64,000 nt of DNA from the NCBI RefSeq assembly GCF_001653795.1, contig NZ_CP011514.1, forward strand, positions 3,862,279 through 3,926,278, written 5' to 3'. This DNA is from Mitsuaria sp. 7 (GTDB lineage Bacteria > Pseudomonadota > Gammaproteobacteria > Burkholderiales > Burkholderiaceae_C). Below are positions 54,949 through 63,316 of this stretch, piece after piece (positions within the stretch are counted from its first letter, which is position 1; each line of letters begins with the position of its first letter). Both the position numbers and the translations under genes were made by a program. The notes beneath the pieces were generated by a model. The model saw nothing but the letters and a program-made list of their open reading frames with translations. It was not told where the DNA came from and searched no databases.

Positions 54949-55341
54949 ATGAAGGCACTGGTCGCATCGCTCCTCGCCATCGCCTGTTCAACGATGGTCT
55001 CCGCGGCGGCCCCTGCCGCCGACCCGCCCTCCCCCGCCTGCGCGGCGAAACGGGCCAGCATCGAATCCCAGATCGCCGAAGCCCAGGCCAAGGGCAACCG
55101 CCGCCAGCTCTCGGGCCTGCAATCGGCGTTGGCCGCCAACAAGCGCCATTGCACGGACGCCTCGCTGGCAGCCGCACGGCAACGCGACATCACCGCCGCG
55201 ACGAAGAAGGTGAGCCGTCGCGAGGCCGACCTCGCCGCCGCGCAGGCCAAGGGCGACGCGAAGAAGATCGCCAAGGAACAGAAGCAGCTCGACGCCGCGC
55301 GCGAGGCCTTGTCCGAGGCGCAGAAGCCTGTTCCCCAGTGA
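54949..55341 (+). CDS. DUF1090 periplasmic protein (YqjC-like)
   Basis: 130-residue protein with a signal peptide (about 1-19) and a helical, Ala/Lys/Gln-rich mature part of the DUF1090 family, like YqjC of Escherichia coli. Conserved cysteines lie at SPACAAKRASIESQIAEA and NKRHCTDASL and may form a disulfide bond. Function unknown. The ATG at 54949 follows GGAAGG. It is monocistronic and divergent from the serine hydrolase. Confidence 0.82.
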   Translation: MKALVASLLAIACSTMVSAAAPAADPPSPACAAKRASIESQIAEAQAKGNRRQLSGLQSALAANKRHCTDASLAAARQRDITAATKKVSRREADLAAAQAKGDAKKIAKEQKQLDAAREALSEAQKPVPQ

Positions 55342-55516
55342 TGCGGTATGGGCACAGGGGAGCGCCGCATAGCGCCCAACGCGGACCTTCTTTCGGTCCG
55401 AAGCTGCCGCTTGTCGCCAAGCCCGGCCGCGGCTCTCCCAGTCGCCCAACTGTTACCGCAACCATCATCGTATTGATCACAATGGCCGGTCCTGCACGCC
55501 AGCTGCCGCACCCAAC

Positions 55517-56635
55517 ATGACCCTTGCTTTCGCCCGCCGCGCCCGCCGCCTGATCACCCTCCTGTGCCTCGCGGCCGCAACGACGGCGCATGCCGACATC
55601 GTCATCGGCCAGGTCGCGCCGTTCACCGGCCCGCAGGCCGTCACCGGCAAGGCGATCCGCGCCGGCGCCAAGCTGTGGATCGACGACGTCAACGCCCGCG
55701 GCGGCATCCGCGGCCAGAAGATCAAGTTCGTCACCCGCGACGACGCGAACAAGCCCGAGGACACCGTCCGGCTGGTCAAGGAACTCATCAGCGCGGACGC
55801 GCCCACCGCCCTGATCGGCACCGTCGGCACCTCCAACCTCGAGGCCCTCAAGCAGGACGGCGTGCTCGAGAAGTCCCACGTCTCCATGGTCGGCGCGGTC
55901 TCCGGCGCCAACAGCGTGATCACCGCGCGCGGCATGTACCCGGTCAAGGCCAGCTACCGCGAGGAGGTCGACCGCCTCTTCAAGCAGCTCAGCGAGATGG
56001 GTCGCACCAAGGTCGCCATCGTCTACCAGGACGACGGCCTGGGACGCGACGCGCTCGCCGGGGCGCAGGCGTCGGCGAAGACCTACGGCCTCTCGCTGGT
56101 CGCGCAGTCCGGATACGCCCGCAACACCATCGAGGTGGGCAAGGCGGTGGCCGACATGATCAAGCAGGCGCCCGACGTGATCTTCCTCGCCGCGACCACC
56201 GCGGCCGCCATCGAGTTCACCGACAAGTACCAGTCCGCGGGCGGCCGCGCCGGCCTGTACGGCATGTCCATCATCGACGTGCAGGCGCTGCTGGCCAAGC
56301 TCGGCCCGGACCGCGCCCGCGGCTTCGCGTTCTCGCTGGTGCTGCCCACGGACGACCGCGCGGATCGGGAAGTCGTCCGCGACTACCAGCGCCTGCGCGG
56401 CAACGCCAAGGACGCGGACCTGTCCTCGCGCTCGCTCGAAGGCTTCATCGCCGCGCGCGCGCTCGTGAAGGCGCTGGAACGCACGCCGGCCGCCGGACCC
56501 GCGGCACTGAGCGATGCCCTGGAACGCGGCTTCGAGACCGACGTCGGCGGCCATCGCCTGACCTTCGGCAAGGGCCCGACCTCGCGCTATGTCGACTTCG
56601 CCGTGCTGGGCGCGGGCGGCAAGCTGGTGCGTTGA
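55517..56635 (+). CDS. LivJ-type ABC transporter substrate-binding protein
   Basis: Periplasmic binding protein of 372 residues of the branched-chain amino-acid (type I) class. The signal peptide ends near THA (about 25). DIVIGQVAPFTGPQAVTGKA and GLYGMSIIDVQALLAKLGPD fit LivJ-type proteins. No permease or ATPase gene is adjacent; orphan LivJ-like receptors are common in this order. Ligand unknown, possibly an aromatic or amino acid. Confidence 0.88.
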   Translation: MTLAFARRARRLITLLCLAAATTAHADIVIGQVAPFTGPQAVTGKAIRAGAKLWIDDVNARGGIRGQKIKFVTRDDANKPEDTVRLVKELISADAPTALIGTVGTSNLEALKQDGVLEKSHVSMVGAVSGANSVITARGMYPVKASYREEVDRLFKQLSEMGRTKVAIVYQDDGLGRDALAGAQASAKTYGLSLVAQSGYARNTIEVGKAVADMIKQAPDVIFLAATTAAAIEFTDKYQSAGGRAGLYGMSIIDVQALLAKLGPDRARGFAFSLVLPTDDRADREVVRDYQRLRGNAKDADLSSRSLEGFIAARALVKALERTPAAGPAALSDALERGFETDVGGHRLTFGKGPTSRYVDFAVLGAGGKLVR

Positions 56636-56689
56636 GCGAAACGCAGCAAGACCCGGAGAGAACGCCCGGCTGAGACGGGGCGCGCCCCG

Positions 56690-57085
56690 TCAGCGGTAGT
56701 GTTCCGCGTCCGCCGGCGGGACCACCCAGCCGTGCTTCCGGTCTTCGTAGACGGACACGGTCGGCGCCGGGAAGCCCGGCTCCGCGAACGCCCCGACGGG
56801 AATCGCGATGAACTCCGGCATCGCCTCCATCTCGTAATAGACCGTCGCGCCGCAGGTGGCACAGAAGTGGAAGATCGCGCGCGTGCCTTCGTCACCGGTG
56901 ATCGCGTAGGTCGACGACGTGCCCGACGGGGTCACGTCTTGACGACGGAACCTGGCCTGCTGGGCGAAGGGTCCGCCGGTCCTGCGCTGGCAGTTCAGGC
57001 AGTGGCAGATGGAGATGCGGACGGGCTCGCCGACGACCCGGGCCGTGAGCTGACCGCAACTGCAGGAGGCGAGACGTGTCGTCAT
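56690..57085 (-). CDS. GFA (glutathione-dependent formaldehyde-activating / CENP-V) family protein
   Basis: 131-residue zinc protein. The cysteine pattern CSCGQL, CHCLNCQRRTG and CATCGATVYY is the GFA signature. Such proteins resemble Gfa, once proposed to help form S-hydroxymethylglutathione, but most have no proven role. The ATG at 57085 is preferred because AAGG lies eight bases upstream; an ATG at 57100 would add five residues. It is the next minus-strand gene after the alpha/beta hydrolase. Confidence 0.88.
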   Translation of the reverse strand: MTTRLASCSCGQLTARVVGEPVRISICHCLNCQRRTGGPFAQQARFRRQDVTPSGTSSTYAITGDEGTRAIFHFCATCGATVYYEMEAMPEFIAIPVGAFAEPGFPAPTVSVYEDRKHGWVVPPADAEHYR

Positions 57086-57149
57086 GGGAGCAGCCTTCAT
57101 GGACAGGAGGGTTCATCTTGCCATGCACGCGACAGGCAGGACCGCCGCT

Positions 57150-58106
57150 TCAGCGCACCACCTCGCCACTCGCCGCCTCGACGAATCCAACGAGCTCCGC
57201 ATTGAATCGATCCGCAGCCTCCACGAACGGCGCGTGTCCGGCGTCCTCATAGAACGTCGTCCGTATCGCGGGATTGAGCGCCCTCGCCCGATCGGCGGAA
57301 GGCTTGGCGCGCACGAGCGCATCCTGCTCACCGTAGATCTGCAGCATGGGCTTGCCCGCACGCCGCAATCCCTGCTCCGCCGCCACGCTCATCCGGTGCA
57401 CGACGCGCTGCATGTCGAACGACGCCAGCGAGGCATTCGCGAGCAGGCGCTGGAAGACCTCGTCTCCGGGCTGCCGGTGGAAGCACAGGACGATGAATGC
57501 GCGTTCGGCGTCGAGTCGCGTGCGCAGGTCTGCGGAGTTCATGTCGCGGTAGACGTCCGGATGCGGCACGATCTGCGCGGGGTCCAGTTCGATGACGCCA
57601 CCGACGTACACCACACCGGCGACCGCCGCATCGCCTTGCGCCGCCAGGTAGTTCGAGATCACGGCCGCCCCGAGCGACCATCCGACCAGCACCGGCCGCT
57701 GCGCGCCCGAGGCGCTGATGACCGACGCCAGGTCTTGCCCCCAACGTCTGCCTTCGACATAGCGCTCGGGCTCCGAGGGCTTGCCGGACTGGCCATGCCC
57801 GCGCAGGTCGAAGGTGATCAGCCGATGGCGCTGCAAGGCCGGGCTCCCGACCTGGGCTTGCCAGCTCAGATGGCTGCCGAGCAGCCCATGGACGAAGATC
57901 ACGGGCGTTCCGGACGGATCGCCGTACTCCTGGACCGACAGGGGCACGCCGTCCGGCGAGACGACCGTGTATTGCCGTGTGGGCGTGGCATCGGCCCGGG
58001 CGACGCCGCTCCAGGCGCTCGCGAGGGCCAGCAGCCAGAAGACCAGGAAACGGGCCAGGAGACGGGCCGAGAGACGGCCCGGAAGGCCGCGTGGGACAAC
58101 AGTCAT
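57150..58106 (-). CDS. Exported alpha/beta hydrolase
   Basis: 318-residue hydrolase with an N-terminal hydrophobic signal or anchor (about 20-38). The oxyanion HG motif is VIFVHGLLGSH, the nucleophile elbow is GWSLG (Ser144), and the acid and histidine lie in YGEQDALV and EDAGHAPFVEA. It belongs to the broad lipase/haloperoxidase class; substrate unknown. It is divergent from a MerR-type regulator across a 66-bp gap, so control by that regulator is likely. Confidence 0.88.
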   Translation of the reverse strand: MTVVPRGLPGRLSARLLARFLVFWLLALASAWSGVARADATPTRQYTVVSPDGVPLSVQEYGDPSGTPVIFVHGLLGSHLSWQAQVGSPALQRHRLITFDLRGHGQSGKPSEPERYVEGRRWGQDLASVISASGAQRPVLVGWSLGAAVISNYLAAQGDAAVAGVVYVGGVIELDPAQIVPHPDVYRDMNSADLRTRLDAERAFIVLCFHRQPGDEVFQRLLANASLASFDMQRVVHRMSVAAEQGLRRAGKPMLQIYGEQDALVRAKPSADRARALNPAIRTTFYEDAGHAPFVEAADRFNAELVGFVEAASGEVVR

Positions 58107-58172
58107 GAAGGACTCCAGATGAATGGGGAGCCGGACTGTCGAGCCTCACACCCGTGTCAGGGTCAAGCCGCG

Positions 58173-58673
58173 ATGGAAGAATCCCCTATGCCCATTGAGC
58201 CCTCTCCTGCCGACGTCCCCGCAGACCTCCGCGCCGACCCGCCCGAGTTCCTCGCCATCGGCGAGTTGTCCCGCGTCAGCGGCGTCAGCGTCCGCGCGAT
58301 CCGGCACTACGACGATCTCGGGCTGCTCGCTTCGCTGCGGGCCGCGAACGGCTACCGGAAGTTCCGGGCCGGCGCCGCGATCCAGGTCCGCCAGATCCAG
58401 CGCTTCCTCGCGAGCGGTTTCAATCTCGAGGAGATCCGGCGCTTCCCCGGCTGCATGCTGGTCATCGAGGGCGCCCTGCCCTGCGCGCAGACCTCACCCG
58501 CGCAGCGCGAGCGCCTCGCGGCGATCGAAGCCCAGATCGCCGATCTGGAGCGTCGACGCGCACAGTTGCTGCAGATGCTCAGCCATCACGACGGCGACGC
58601 GGCCGACGCCGATGCCGCCCACGGCACCCTCCCGTCCACCGCATACGCCCCACCGCCGCGCACGACGACGTAG
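58173..58673 (+). CDS. MerR family transcriptional regulator
   Basis: 166-residue regulator. The MerR helix-turn-helix is at about 27-70 (IGELSRVSGVSVRAIRHYDD, then NGYRKF), followed by the dimer helix. Two cysteines, Cys94 (FPGC) and Cys104 (LPC), sit where MerR proteins bind metals or sense redox state. MerR proteins usually bind spacer promoters of divergent targets, here the alpha/beta hydrolase. An alternative ATG at 58188 would shorten it by five residues. Its last 88 bp overlap the 3' end of doxX on the other strand. Confidence 0.9.
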   Translation: MEESPMPIEPSPADVPADLRADPPEFLAIGELSRVSGVSVRAIRHYDDLGLLASLRAANGYRKFRAGAAIQVRQIQRFLASGFNLEEIRRFPGCMLVIEGALPCAQTSPAQRERLAAIEAQIADLERRRAQLLQMLSHHDGDAADADAAHGTLPSTAYAPPPRTTT

Positions 58674-59086
58674 GCCGCCAGCGCCGCCATCAGCACCGGG
58701 TACTCGATGCCGCGGTCGATCCACGGCCAGGTCGGGCCGAGCGCGACGCAGATGCCGATCATCTCCAGCGTGAACGCGAGCGCGACCCAGCGCGTGCAGA
58801 AGCCCGCCGCCAGCGCCACCGCGCCCACTGTCTCCAGCAGCATGACGAGGACAGCCAGCTGCGGCGCGAAGGGCAAGCCCATCACCTGATCGATGAGCCG
58901 GATCGAGCCCGCCATCGGATCCGCCATCGATCCGTGCGAGGTCCCCAGCGCCTTTGGCAGGCCATGCGTGAACAGGATGGCGCCGAAGGCGACGCGCAGC
59001 AGCGCATATGCCGCCGGCTCGAGGCGGGCGGCCGCGGCACGGAGCGGCGACGCTCGCCGTGAGACCTGGGAGGAAACGGGGGCCAT
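58586..59086 (-). CDS. DoxX family membrane protein
   Basis: 166-residue protein with four predicted transmembrane helices of the DoxX family. LLRVAFGAILFTHGLPKALG is the family opening and LETVGAVALAAGFCTRWVAL the second conserved stretch. DoxX homologues take part in thiosulfate:quinone oxidation in archaea and in redox-stress membrane complexes elsewhere. Its 3' end overlaps the convergent MerR gene by 88 bp. Confidence 0.85.
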   Translation of the reverse strand: MAPVSSQVSRRASPLRAAAARLEPAAYALLRVAFGAILFTHGLPKALGTSHGSMADPMAGSIRLIDQVMGLPFAPQLAVLVMLLETVGAVALAAGFCTRWVALAFTLEMIGICVALGPTWPWIDRGIEYPVLMAALAAYVVVRGGGAYAVDGRVPWAASASAASPS

Positions 59087-59534
59087 CGCAGGGACTTTCG
59101 AGTGGGTGGTCGACCGCATTCTTCGGATCCCGGCCCTGGCCGTCGAGGCGTGCCCGCGAGCATGTGAATTCAACGCGCCCCAACAATGCGCGACGGCCCG
59201 ACCCGCGGTGGATCCGCAGTGGACCCATCGCAGACCCGTCACCAGGGCAACACCTGGATACCGCGTCGCCAGCCCCCTTGCCATCGGACAACCGCTTGTT
59301 TCCAACGAAGCGAAGTTTCCAGGGTTTTCCCGCAAGACACGGTGAAAGCGCTTTCAGATAGTCATGCCGGAGAGGCGGCGGCGCGTCGACGAGCGATCGG
59401 CGACGGGCCAGCGGCCCCATTGGCTTACTTGATCTCGGGCGTCGACACCCGGTCCCTGGGACCGGGCCCCCTGGAGACGCCGCCCTGTCCTTCGCGCGCG
59501 TCTCCTCCATCACCACTGGTTCCGAGGAGATCCC
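59087..59534. other. 448-bp divergent intergenic region upstream of doxX and the GH16 gene
   Basis: Between doxX (minus) and the GH16 glucanase (plus). It contains a 14-bp perfect palindrome of LacI type (59343-59356) about 180 bp before the glucanase start. The remaining sequence, including G/C-rich stretches at 59400-59500, shows no supported gene. Confidence 0.55.
59343..59356. promoter_or_regulatory. LacI-type operator upstream of the GH16 glucanase
   Basis: TGAAAGCGCTTTCA is a perfect 14-bp palindrome of the form bound by LacI-family sugar regulators. It lies 179 bp before the glucanase start, in the only space between it and divergent doxX. No LacI gene is in the window. Confidence 0.6.
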
Positions 59535-60683
59535 ATGACACGCTGGATTCGATCGCTCGCCGCGGTCGCGCTCGCCCTGACGGGTGTCGCGGCGCAGGCA
59601 CAAAACTGGCAACTCGTCTGGCAGGACGAATTCACCAACGGCATCGGCCCGCAATGGCGGTTCGAGACCGGCACCGGCTCGGGCGGCTGGGGCAACAACG
59701 AGCTGCAGTACTACCGGCGCGAGAACGCGACCATCGAGAACGGCCAGCTCGTCATCACCGCCAAGCGCGAGGACTTCGGCGGCATGCGCTACACGTCGGC
59801 GCGCATGACCACGCAAGGCCTGGCGCAGTTCAAGTACGGCCGCATCGAGGCGCGCATCAAGGCGCCGTCGAGCTCCGGCATGTGGCCCGCGTTCTGGATG
59901 CTGGGCAGCAACATCAACTCGGTCGGCTGGCCCGCGTCGGGCGAGATCGACATCATGGAACACGTGAATGCCGAATCGGACATTTACGGCACCATCCACT
60001 GGCAGGGTCCGGACGGCGGCCACGCCTCCTACGGCGGCCACACGGGCAACAACGTCGCGGACTATCACATCTACGCCGTGGAATGGGACGAGAAGGCGAT
60101 CCGCTGGTTCGTCGACGGCCGTCAGTTCCACGTCGCCGACATCACCAACAGCGTGAACAGCACCGAGGAATTCCATCGCGACTTCTTCCTGCTGCTGAAC
60201 CTGGCGGTGGGCGGCAACTGGCCGCAATGGAACATCGACGAGAGCAAGCTGCCCGCGAAGATGTACGTGGACTACGTGCGCGTCTACAAGAAGGATGCCG
60301 GCACGGCGTTCTCGACGACGCTGCAGGCGGCCAACTTCGCGCTGCAGTCGGGCATGCAGCTGGAGGCATCCACCGAAGGCGGCCAGAACCTCGGCTGGAT
60401 CGACACCGGCGACTGGGCGGTGTGGAACCTCAACCTGCCGCAGGGCGGCACCTACACGGTCGAGTACCGCGTCGCCAGCCAGAACGGCGGCGGCAGCCTG
60501 CAGCTGGAGATGGCCGGCGGCACGCCGGTATACGGCTCGCTCGGCGTGCCCTCGACGGGCGGCTGGCAGAACTGGACGACCATCTCGCACCGCGTGACGC
60601 TGCCGGCCGGCCAGCAGCAGATCGCGGTCAAGGCCAACGGTCCGGGCTGGAACCTGCGCTCGGTGAAGATCACGAAGTCGTGA
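59535..60683 (+). CDS. Secreted GH16 beta-glucanase with CBM6
   Basis: Extracellular glycoside hydrolase of 382 residues. A signal peptide (about 1-22, ending AQAQ) precedes the GH16 catalytic domain (about 23-255) with the active site GEIDIMEH (nucleophile and acid/base Glu), followed by a family 6 carbohydrate-binding module (about 260-382; GGQNLGWIDTGDWAVWNLNL). The domain pair is typical of endo-1,3-beta-glucanases (laminarinases). An upstream LacI-type palindrome suggests sugar control. No ABC or TonB sugar genes are adjacent. Confidence 0.93.
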   Translation: MTRWIRSLAAVALALTGVAAQAQNWQLVWQDEFTNGIGPQWRFETGTGSGGWGNNELQYYRRENATIENGQLVITAKREDFGGMRYTSARMTTQGLAQFKYGRIEARIKAPSSSGMWPAFWMLGSNINSVGWPASGEIDIMEHVNAESDIYGTIHWQGPDGGHASYGGHTGNNVADYHIYAVEWDEKAIRWFVDGRQFHVADITNSVNSTEEFHRDFFLLLNLAVGGNWPQWNIDESKLPAKMYVDYVRVYKKDAGTAFSTTLQAANFALQSGMQLEASTEGGQNLGWIDTGDWAVWNLNLPQGGTYTVEYRVASQNGGGSLQLEMAGGTPVYGSLGVPSTGGWQNWTTISHRVTLPAGQQQIAVKANGPGWNLRSVKITKS

Positions 60684-60723
60684 TGCCGTGATCTCGTGAT
60701 CCCCTCTCGGGGCGGATGACGCG

Positions 60724-60766
60724 AGGCTCCGGGGTCTGGTCCAATCGGCCGGCTCCGGAGCCTTTT
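60724..60766 (+). terminator. Terminator after the GH16 glucanase
   Basis: Stem AGGCTCCGG with CCGGAGCCT and a loop of about 22 bases, followed by T3. The second arm also has a self-complementary core (GGCTCCGGAGCC). It lies about 40 bp after the stop. Confidence 0.65.
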
Positions 60767-60784
60767 CCATTGCTGCCCCCATTC

Positions 60785-61357
60785 ATGTCTCGTTGGTCCT
60801 CACTGTCGCCTCGTCGGCGTTTCCAGATCCGGTCGCTGGTCTGGAGCCTGCCGCTGCTTCTCGCCATCTACGGCGCGAGCACCGGATTCGGTCCGTCCAG
60901 CGAGATGGTGGGAAAGGCGGTCTATATCGCCGCGCCGCTCGGCCTGCTGCTCGCCATCACGATGCCCCGCGCGGCGGATCGTCCGCCCCTGCGATTCGGA
61001 CAGATCGTGTTTCTGGTGCTTGTGGGCCCGCCCCTGGCCTATGGGCTGGCGTTCTTCACGGTGGCGTTCGGCGCTGGCCACCTCATCAACGAGGCCACCG
61101 GCCGGCCTGAGACGCAACACTTCGTGGTGGTCGACAAGACCGACAGGCGTTGGAAGTTGCTCCCAGGCTGTGGGCTGAAGATCCGCCTCGAGCATCGAGA
61201 CAGCGGCGAGCGCGTCACGCCTTGCATCTCCGAGGAACTCTGGAATCGCCTGGCGCTGAAACAGGAGGTCCTGCTGCTGGTGCATGCCTCCTGGGCGGGG
61301 ACTCGCGCGCTGCGCGACGCCTCGCCCGCCGAGGCCGCCTCGTCCGCGGCTCGCTAA
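60785..61357 (+). CDS. Membrane protein, function unknown
   Basis: 190-residue protein with three predicted helices (about 19-36, 47-63 and 73-98) and a soluble C-terminal part (about 100-190) with two cysteines (LLPGCGLKIRLEHR and VTPCISEELW). No known domain recognised. The ATG at 60785 is preferred because the preceding frame crosses the terminator stem. It is the first of three closely spaced plus-strand genes ending at the methyltransferase. Confidence 0.6.
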   Translation: MSRWSSLSPRRRFQIRSLVWSLPLLLAIYGASTGFGPSSEMVGKAVYIAAPLGLLLAITMPRAADRPPLRFGQIVFLVLVGPPLAYGLAFFTVAFGAGHLINEATGRPETQHFVVVDKTDRRWKLLPGCGLKIRLEHRDSGERVTPCISEELWNRLALKQEVLLLVHASWAGTRALRDASPAEAASSAAR

Positions 61358-61391
61358 GATCGCCGCTCCTCCACGGCCCGGTCGCTTCCCG

Positions 61392-61940
61392 ATGTCCATC
61401 GTCCGCCGCGTCTCGCCGCCGCGCGAGAGTCAGCTCGCATCGACCTACGCCGGCGCGAACCTCGCCGACGCCTTCGCCGTCACGCTCGCGGACGACGCGC
61501 CCGACGACGCAATGGCGCTGGCCCGCGCGACGCTGGCCGATCCGCCGTGGTGGTTCCGCGCGCTGCTCGCGATCCGCGACGCAGCCGTGAAACCACTCGG
61601 TCTGAAGACCTCGGCGGCGATGCGCCACCACCTCGATGACATCGGCGTCGAGCACGTCGACATCTTCCGCGTGCTCTCCGCCACGCGCGAGGAAGCGATC
61701 TTCGGCGAGCAGGACCAGCACCTCGACTTCAAGCTGTCGATCCTGATCCGTCGCGTCGAGGGATCACCGCATCGCGAAGCGGTCGCGACGACCGTCGTGA
61801 ACTGCCACAACCGGCTCGGTCGCTTCTACCTCGCGCTCATCCTGCCCGGACACGTGCTGGTCGTGCGCTCGCATCTGAAGGCGGCGGCACGGCGCTTCGG
61901 CGCCTCTCCTCCGAAGCCCTCAGCGCCGCACCGCGGCTGA
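61392..61940 (+). CDS. DUF2867 family protein
   Basis: 182-residue protein matching DUF2867-type sequences: ADPPWWFRALLAIRDAAVKP and VEHVDIFRVLSATREEAIFG, then DQHLDFKLSILIRRVEG. No signal peptide; biochemical role unknown. It starts 35 bp after the preceding membrane-protein gene, with the ATG at 61392. Confidence 0.75.
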   Translation: MSIVRRVSPPRESQLASTYAGANLADAFAVTLADDAPDDAMALARATLADPPWWFRALLAIRDAAVKPLGLKTSAAMRHHLDDIGVEHVDIFRVLSATREEAIFGEQDQHLDFKLSILIRRVEGSPHREAVATTVVNCHNRLGRFYLALILPGHVLVVRSHLKAAARRFGASPPKPSAPHRG

Positions 61941-61986
61941 TGGGGTGAGAATCTCCAGTCACTGGACCAGCGGAAGCGGGGACACG

Positions 61987-62838
61987 ATGGACTGGCGATT
62001 GAAGGTGGGCCGACAAGCCATCCTCACGCGGCTGCCGTTCGGTCGGCTGCTGCGGGTCACGAAGCGCAGGCTCTTCGGCTACCGGCCCGATCCGGACAAC
62101 CTCAGCGACACGCTGAAGAACTGGTCGCAGATGCGGGCGGCGCTGTCGCACACGGGCGGTGTGATCGAAGGCGCCACGGTGCTGGAGATCGGCACCGGCT
62201 GGTTCCCGACCATCCCCATCCTGCAGTGCCTGCAAGGCGCCGGGCACGTCTACATGTCCGACCTCAACGCCCACCTGGACGATGTCAGCTTCGCCGCGAC
62301 GCTGGACTTCCTGCGGCGGGTGGATCCCGCGGACCAGCGGCTGCGCGAGATCCGGTCGCGCAAGGACCTGCCGCTCACCTACCTCGCGCCGTTCGACGTG
62401 AACGACCTCGCCGACGGAGCGATCGATCTCGTCACCTCGCGGACCGTGCTGGAGCACATCCCGCCGGACGTGCTGGTGCAACTGCTCAAGTCCCTGCGTC
62501 CCAAGCTCTCCGCGCGCGGGCGCATGGTGCATCTGGTGGACCACTCCGACCACCTGGAGCACGCGGACAAGTCCATCAGCAAGATCAACTTCCTGACCTG
62601 GCCGGAGCGCAAGCACGCGTGGATCAACCGGCTGACGCGTGAAGGCGAGAACCGGCTGCGGCATCACGAATATCCGCCGCTGTTCGCGCTGGCCGGCTAC
62701 CGCCTGCTCCTCGAGCAGGACAAGATCCATGAACCGACGCGGCAACTGGCGAAGTCGCTGCCGCTGCAGTGGCGCTTCGCGGCGATGACGCCGGAACAGC
62801 TGGCGACGATGTCGTCGCTGTATGTGCTGGCGCCTTGA
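61987..62838 (+). CDS. Class I SAM-dependent methyltransferase
   Basis: 283-residue methyltransferase. Motif I is VLEIGTGWFPTIP, followed by VYMSDLNAHLDDVSF, with motif IV-like DLVTSRTVLEHIPPD and the acceptor-side segment VHLVDHSDHLEHADK. The substrate is unknown; a lipid or small molecule is possible. The ATG at 61987 (GGGGAC upstream) is preferred over a GTG at 61945. It closes a three-gene plus-strand set; a GNAT gene is convergent 3 bp beyond. Confidence 0.85.
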   Translation: MDWRLKVGRQAILTRLPFGRLLRVTKRRLFGYRPDPDNLSDTLKNWSQMRAALSHTGGVIEGATVLEIGTGWFPTIPILQCLQGAGHVYMSDLNAHLDDVSFAATLDFLRRVDPADQRLREIRSRKDLPLTYLAPFDVNDLADGAIDLVTSRTVLEHIPPDVLVQLLKSLRPKLSARGRMVHLVDHSDHLEHADKSISKINFLTWPERKHAWINRLTREGENRLRHHEYPPLFALAGYRLLLEQDKIHEPTRQLAKSLPLQWRFAAMTPEQLATMSSLYVLAP

Positions 62839-62841
62839 GGG

Positions 62842-63297
62842 TCAGCGCAGCTCGTGCAGCACGTCGGGGCAACGCTCCTCATTCCCGGCACCGTCCGAGA
62901 AGTCGATCGCCTTGAAGCCATGCCGTTCGTAGAAGGCGCGCGCGCCTTCGTTGGCCTGGAAGGTGTAGAGCCGGATGGGACGAGGCAAGCTCGCCAGCGC
63001 GTGCGCGAGCAGCCGCTCGCCGATGCCTTGGCCGGTCCATCCCGGCAGGAGGTAGAGCTGCTCGATCCACGCGGCGTCCTCTTCGCGCGAGGTCGCGAGC
63101 ACGCCGACGATCCGTGCGCCTTCGCAAGCCACGGTCACCTGGCCCGAGGGCACCAACACATCGCGCACCCAGCCTCGAACCTCGGGGGCCGTGTGGGCCA
63201 TCGGCGCGTACGGCAGGAACGCCTCACGCGAAGCGATCAGGACGTCCGCCACATCGAGTGCGTCCTCGTCGATCGCCGGTCGCAGTTCGACGGTCAT
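62842..63297 (-). CDS. GNAT family N-acetyltransferase
   Basis: 151-residue acetyltransferase. The acetyl-CoA loop is LLPGWTGQGIGERLLAHALA, and the C-terminal segment ANEGARAFYERHGFKAID is typical of GNATs. The acceptor is unknown. The adjacent minus-strand MFS gene ends 20 bp upstream of its start, so they may form one transcript. Confidence 0.9.
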   Translation of the reverse strand: MTVELRPAIDEDALDVADVLIASREAFLPYAPMAHTAPEVRGWVRDVLVPSGQVTVACEGARIVGVLATSREEDAAWIEQLYLLPGWTGQGIGERLLAHALASLPRPIRLYTFQANEGARAFYERHGFKAIDFSDGAGNEERCPDVLHELR

Positions 63298-63316
63298 GGC
63301 GTCATGCCTCCTCAGT

